DNA of 26,816 nt from an uncultured Clostridium sp. GTDB lineage: Bacteria > Bacillota_A > Clostridia > TANB77 > CAG-508. Below are positions 23,602 through 26,816 of this stretch, piece by piece; positions within the stretch are counted from its first letter, which is position 1; each line of letters begins with the position of its first letter. The notes under the pieces were generated by a model. It saw only the letters and a program-made list of their open reading frames with translations, did no database searches and was not told the origin of the DNA. The stretch covers positions 1-26,816 of the forward strand of contig CAKNIU010000016.1 of assembly GCA_930980675.1 (NCBI GenBank), given 5' to 3'. The position numbers and the translations under genes are program-made.

Positions 23602-24177
23602 TTAAGCATTTGCTGCTCCATTAAATGGTATAAATTTGTTTACAGCATTTTGTTGTAAGTCTATTTTTGCTTCTGTTGGAACTCTGTATTCTTTGTATGA
23701 CATATCTATTTTGTTGTCTATTAGTTTTTCTATTTCTTCTTTAGAAGAATGTTCTGCTAAAACTAATTCACTAACAAGAATTTGTTTTGCATTAAGTAAC
23801 ATTTTTTTCTCACCAGTTGATAAAGTTCCTTTTTCTTTTTGTTTAAAACTTAAATTTCTAACGACATCTGCTACTTCGTAAATGTCGCCTGTTTTCATTT
23901 TGTCTAGGTTTTCTCTGTAACGTTTATTCCAATTATTAGACATTTCAGTTTCATCTTTTTCTAAAACTTGAAGTACACTATTCGCACTTTTTTCGTCTAT
24001 AACATTCCTAACGCCCATAGCTTCTGCTTTTGCTGTTGGAACCATTACCATTACTTCGCCCGGCATTTTTATTATATAGTATTGTTGTTTTTCTCCTAAA
24101 ACTTCTTTTTCTTCTATTGATGATATTGTACCTGCACCGTGCATTGGGTATACGATATTATCTCCTATATTAAACAA
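23602..24177 (-). CDS. carD: CarD/CdnL-family RNA polymerase-binding regulator
   Basis: 191 aa. The N-terminal RNA polymerase-interacting domain (about 1-60) begins MFNIGDNIVYPMHGAGTISS and contains YYIIKMPG and VMVPTAKAEAMGVRNVI. The C-terminal helical domain includes NWNKRYRENLDKMKTGDIYEVADVVRNLS, typical of CarD/CdnL proteins that stabilise the open promoter complex. About 25 extra C-terminal residues (VPTEAKIDLQQNAVNKFIPF and so on) exceed the usual length. The start codon is TTG with AAAGGAG 13 nt before it; no ATG is available. It has a strong extended -10 promoter and is likely a single-gene transcript. Confidence 0.93.
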   Translation of the reverse strand: MFNIGDNIVYPMHGAGTISSIEEKEVLGEKQQYYIIKMPGEVMVMVPTAKAEAMGVRNVIDEKSANSVLQVLEKDETEMSNNWNKRYRENLDKMKTGDIYEVADVVRNLSFKQKEKGTLSTGEKKMLLNAKQILVSELVLAEHSSKEEIEKLIDNKIDMSYKEYRVPTEAKIDLQQNAVNKFIPFNGAANA

Positions 24178-24246
24178 TTGTAGTCAGCTCCTTTCCAACA
24201 TTTGTGTGCTCTTATAGGTATAATTCCCTCTTTCTAACACATATTT

Positions 24247-24275
24247 ATTATAGCACATTTTTGAAAATAAGTAAA
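24247..24275 (-). promoter_or_regulatory. carD promoter
   Basis: On the minus strand, TTTACT (24270-24275), a 17-nt spacer and TGC-TATAAT (24247-24252), an extended -10. The 16 nt around the -10 (24246-24261) are identical to those at the radical SAM promoter (7552-7567). Confidence 0.75.
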
Positions 24276-24332
24276 GGAAATTTTTTAAATTTTATGAGTC
24301 TATTTTTACGCCTGTGCAGACTTTTATATAAA

Positions 24333-24601
24333 TTAAGCTATTTTTAGCACTTTTTTTATTATGTCTTTTATTTCTCCATCTTCTGCATATTTGAAGAAAT
24401 TCTCTTTAAATTGATTTGTGTTTATTGTTTCATATAAAAATTCTTGGTCAATTTCTTTTAAAATTGTAGGCATATCTTTATCGGAAAACTATTTAAAGCA
24501 AGCATAGCCCCCTCGCCAGTTCCACAGCCAGTAACTATAAAATCTACTGCTTTACTATTAATAAGTATTGCTACTAATAATCCCACTTGTACATATGACA
24601 A
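24333..24601 (-). pseudogene. RpiB/LacA-LacB-type sugar-phosphate isomerase, decayed
   Basis: One frame encodes LSYVQVGLLVA, then ILINSKAVDFIVTGCGTGEG and AMLALNSFP, the active-site half of the RpiB/LacAB isomerase family. It then stops. After a junction near 24482-24487 another frame continues DMPTILKEIDQEFLYETINT, then NQFKENFFKYAEDGEIKDII, the family's C-terminus, and ends at a TAA (24333). Roughly the first 50 residues and a large middle part are missing, and a stop codon precedes the homology. No functional product is expected. It occupies most of the 466-nt stretch between carD and the acetyltransferase gene, which otherwise holds only the carD promoter. Confidence 0.8.
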
Positions 24602-24643
24602 ATTTTATACCTTTTTGAAAATTTATTTTACCATATGATTAAA

Positions 24644-25309
24644 TTACATTTTTTCTACAATCTCATTTTGATTCTTATAAATACTATTAGGTTTTACCAC
24701 ACCTCTAACTGATGAAAGTGGATATATATTAGTATTTTTTCCGATTATTGTTCCCGGATTTAGCACACTTCCGCATCCAACTTCAACATTGTCACCAATC
24801 ATTGCTCCGATTTTTTTCATACCTGTTTCTATTTTTTGTTTTCCATTTTTAATAATAATTGGCTTTTTATCTGATTTTATATTTGAAGTTATCGAGCCAG
24901 CTCCCATATGAGACTTAAGCCCTAATATTGAATCTCCTACATAATTGTAATGTGGCACTTGAACATTATTAAACAAAATAACATTCTTAAGTTCTGTAGA
25001 ATTTCCTACTACTGCATTTTTTCCTATAATTGCATTTTTTCTAATAAATGCACAATGTCTTACCTCTGCACCTTCACATATAATGCAATTTTCTCCTATA
25101 TACGCTGATTTATATACTTTTGCAGACTTATGTATCCACACATTTTCCCCTAGTTGTTCATATTCGTCTTTATTTAGACTCTTTCCTAGTTCTAAAATAA
25201 ACTCTTCTATATGTGGTAATACATCCCAAGGGTAAATATATTTTTCTAGCAATGGTTTTGCTATGGTTTCATCTAAATTATATAAATTTGAAATTTTACA
25301 ATCTTCCAT
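24644..25309 (-). CDS. GlmU-like glucosamine-1-phosphate N-acetyltransferase
   Basis: 221-aa left-handed beta-helix (hexapeptide repeat) acyltransferase. The start at 25309 (MEDCKISNLYNLDE) has AAAGGAT upstream; the longer open frame to 25396 is not needed and overlaps the preceding gene. An N-terminal part with YPWDVLPHIEEFILELG precedes about seven helix turns (IGENCIIC, IGKNAVVG and so on). R90, E106, K108, H120, Y123, N143 and K149 fall at the same spacing as the acetyltransferase residues I recall for E. coli GlmU (R333, E349, K351, H363, Y366, N386, K392). It probably makes GlcNAc-1-P for the neighbouring uridylyltransferase. There is no nucleotidyltransferase domain, unlike GlmU. Confidence 0.82.
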   Translation of the reverse strand: MEDCKISNLYNLDETIAKPLLEKYIYPWDVLPHIEEFILELGKSLNKDEYEQLGENVWIHKSAKVYKSAYIGENCIICEGAEVRHCAFIRKNAIIGKNAVVGNSTELKNVILFNNVQVPHYNYVGDSILGLKSHMGAGSITSNIKSDKKPIIIKNGKQKIETGMKKIGAMIGDNVEVGCGSVLNPGTIIGKNTNIYPLSSVRGVVKPNSIYKNQNEIVEKM

Positions 25310-25383
25310 TTTCGAAATCCTTTCTAAACATTTCAGCTCAATATTATAATATTTTACAAAGACCAATATTATGAACTGTAACT

Positions 25384-26622
25384 CTATACCTTCCAATAAT
25401 TATTATATAATTCCACTGCAGTTGCTGGACTATCTGGTCCTTCTGCATTTTTAACTGGTGCAAAATCTTCATTTCTTCTACCTCTTAGAATTGAAATATT
25501 GTCGAAATACGTAAATCCGTCAAATATAAAGGCTTCATACTTATATGCATTTGGCTTTGTGACCTTAACAAATTCGCCTTTTTCATTCATGTAAGGTGCT
25601 TTTTTATGAGCACTATGATAAGGTAATTTTTCTTTGCTTATTTTATCTAAAGCGTCAATACTGTATAAATTACACATAATATGTGACTCACCAAAAAGTA
25701 GCTCACCTTCTTCATCTACTTCATGAGCCATTTCTGTTGGAAGTTCAGTATATTCAATCACACCAGGTTTACCATTTCTTTTGCAAAATACGCCAACAGG
25801 TTCTTCTGGGCTTCTTTTTACAACTGATTTTGAGCCAATTTGATTTCCATCGCATGAAGTTAAACCAAGTAATATTGGATCAACCATATTAAGTAAAGCA
25901 TTATCTACTGCTCCAATAAATACCCACTTAATGCCTTTTTGCTTCATATCATCAAGTACACCGTCTAGTCTCATAGATTTATAAATGCAACCATTTCCAT
26001 CTGCCGCATATTTAATATGTAAGTTTTCATCAACCAAAAGCTTGCCATCTTCACTAATTAAAGGCAAATTGCCTTGTTTAAAGAATTTAATTTTATCTTT
26101 TGGATAAGCAAAATAATTATGCTCTTCGAAAAATTCTTCTGTTTTTTTATTATTCTCTGTACTTGTCATTATGTACCAATTTAAAGTAACTCCATACTTT
26201 TCATTTGCTCTTTTTATTCCATCTGCTAATATTTCAAACAAATACTTTGGCTTAGGCTTAACATCAAGCAAAAAAGTGCCTTTAGGTCCATTGTGTCCAA
26301 GTCTTGTTCCTTGACCTCCTGCCATTGTAACTACTGCATATTCTCCATTTTTAATAATCTTCTCTCCTGCCTCTTTGTATTTATTAAAATCATCTTCATT
26401 CATTTTATATTTATCTACAAATTTAATATGTTCAATTAATTGACTTTCTAATGCCTTTTCTTTATCTTTTTTACTTATCTTATATAATTCTTTTAATTCA
26501 TCGAAATTAATATTTTCAATTTCTTTAATTAATTCTTTTTTCCCGTTTTCATTTGCCATTTTTAAATAGTTTAATAAGTGTTCTTGATTATTAGCTTTTA
26601 AAATTTCAATGTAATTAGCCAT
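25384..26622 (-). CDS. UDPGP-family uridylyltransferase (UAP-type, UDP-GlcNAc pyrophosphorylase-like)
   Basis: 412 aa from the ATG at 26622 (MANYIEILKA); a TTG at 26631 is also open but less likely, as AAAGGAA is 10 nt before the ATG. The GT-A nucleotidyl-transfer motif is MAGGQGTRLG (100-109), followed by GPKG with K114. Further family segments are YIMTSTENN, GVIEYTELP, and near the C-terminus RRNEDFAPVKNAEGPDSPATA. These belong to the UDPGP family, which contains eukaryotic UAP1/AGX and UDP-glucose pyrophosphorylases. It transfers UMP from UTP to a sugar-1-phosphate. With a GlmU-like acetyltransferase 74 nt downstream, GlcNAc-1-P is the likely substrate, but a hexose-1-P is not excluded. 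Confidence 0.88.
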   Translation of the reverse strand: MANYIEILKANNQEHLLNYLKMANENGKKELIKEIENINFDELKELYKISKKDKEKALESQLIEHIKFVDKYKMNEDDFNKYKEAGEKIIKNGEYAVVTMAGGQGTRLGHNGPKGTFLLDVKPKPKYLFEILADGIKRANEKYGVTLNWYIMTSTENNKKTEEFFEEHNYFAYPKDKIKFFKQGNLPLISEDGKLLVDENLHIKYAADGNGCIYKSMRLDGVLDDMKQKGIKWVFIGAVDNALLNMVDPILLGLTSCDGNQIGSKSVVKRSPEEPVGVFCKRNGKPGVIEYTELPTEMAHEVDEEGELLFGESHIMCNLYSIDALDKISKEKLPYHSAHKKAPYMNEKGEFVKVTKPNAYKYEAFIFDGFTYFDNISILRGRRNEDFAPVKNAEGPDSPATAVELYNNYWKV

Positions 26623-26689
26623 ATTTCTCAATTCCTTTCAAATGTAATATTCTTAATTCAAATTATTTTCCTTAGTCAATATGCTTAAT

Positions 26690-26711
26690 GTGAGTAAATA
26701 TCTTTGCTCAC
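26690..26711 (-). promoter_or_regulatory. Hairpin/dyad at the 5' end of the UAP transcript
   Basis: GTGAG/CTCAC with inner AAA/TTT. It starts at about the predicted transcription start, downstream of the -10 at 26719-26724. It could be an operator or a 5' stabilising hairpin. Confidence 0.4.
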
Positions 26712-26718
26712 CACGCAC

Positions 26719-26747
26719 ATTTTATCACATTTGTATATAATATGCAA
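26719..26747 (-). promoter_or_regulatory. Promoter of the UAP-acetyltransferase pair
   Basis: On the minus strand, TTGCAT (26742-26747), a 17-nt spacer and TGA-TAAAAT (26719-26724), an extended -10. The leader is about 90 nt. No second promoter was seen before the acetyltransferase gene. Confidence 0.65.
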
Positions 26748-26816
26748 ATTAAAATTTTTTGTTTTGTCATAAGTTTTAGTTTTGTCTAATATACTTTAAT
26801 AAAGTTTTGTACAAAT

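Overview
This is a 26.8 kb chromosomal window from a low-GC, Gram-positive-type bacterium, most likely an uncultured gut Clostridia lineage. The signs are strongly AT-rich DNA, AGGAGG-type ribosome binding sites, MurT/GatD peptidoglycan amidation, a bifunctional Rel, YlmH, and a housekeeping SigA with DnaG. There is no prophage, CRISPR array or intact mobile element. The content is mostly informational and cell-wall housekeeping genes, with several decaying genes and small repeats between them.

Layout. Positions 1-2251 hold serS and ysxC on the plus strand, each next to 31-nt REP-like units. A GC-rich element framed by an 18-bp palindrome follows. From 2480 to 7543 nearly everything is on the minus strand: an HD-domain protein with its own operator-like promoter, enolase, YlmH with a tRNA-Gln(CTG) just upstream, a compositionally foreign zinc-ribbon ORF, an ABC-ATPase fragment and a PflX-like radical SAM protein. 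The radical SAM gene is divergent from an acyl-ACP thioesterase (7659-8414, plus). Then, all on the minus strand, come an AlbA_2-type ATP-binding regulator (8491-9984), gatD-murT (10053-12145), the translation/stress block recJ-rel-(MBL hydrolase)-hisS (12288-18320), a GT-C type membrane glycosyltransferase, dnaG-rpoD, carD, a sugar-phosphate isomerase pseudogene, and a pair that together could replace GlmU (24644-26622).

How the genes connect. UDP-GlcNAc synthesis (acetyltransferase plus UAP-type uridylyltransferase), lipid II amidation (MurT/GatD) and a GT-C enzyme serve the envelope. Rel, CarD, SigA and DnaG are growth-control and replication/transcription core. The recJ-rel-hisS block resembles the usual Firmicutes order but lacks apt and dtd, and its MBL gene carries a single-base frameshift.

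I did not find a clearly new multi-gene system. The more unusual signals are: (1) REP-like units that differ only in a 7-nt inner block, one of which encodes the end of MurT; (2) a palindrome-framed repeat whose arms differ between copies while its 3' core is identical; (3) a consensus promoter firing antisense into hisS; (4) a probable leaderless radical SAM mRNA from overlapping divergent promoters; (5) a split GlmU whose acetyltransferase half keeps the catalytic residues at GlmU spacing. Start codons were reassigned from visible ribosome binding sites for hisS, rpoD, dnaG, the acetyltransferase and the uridylyltransferase; for the radical SAM gene the promoter position decided the start.
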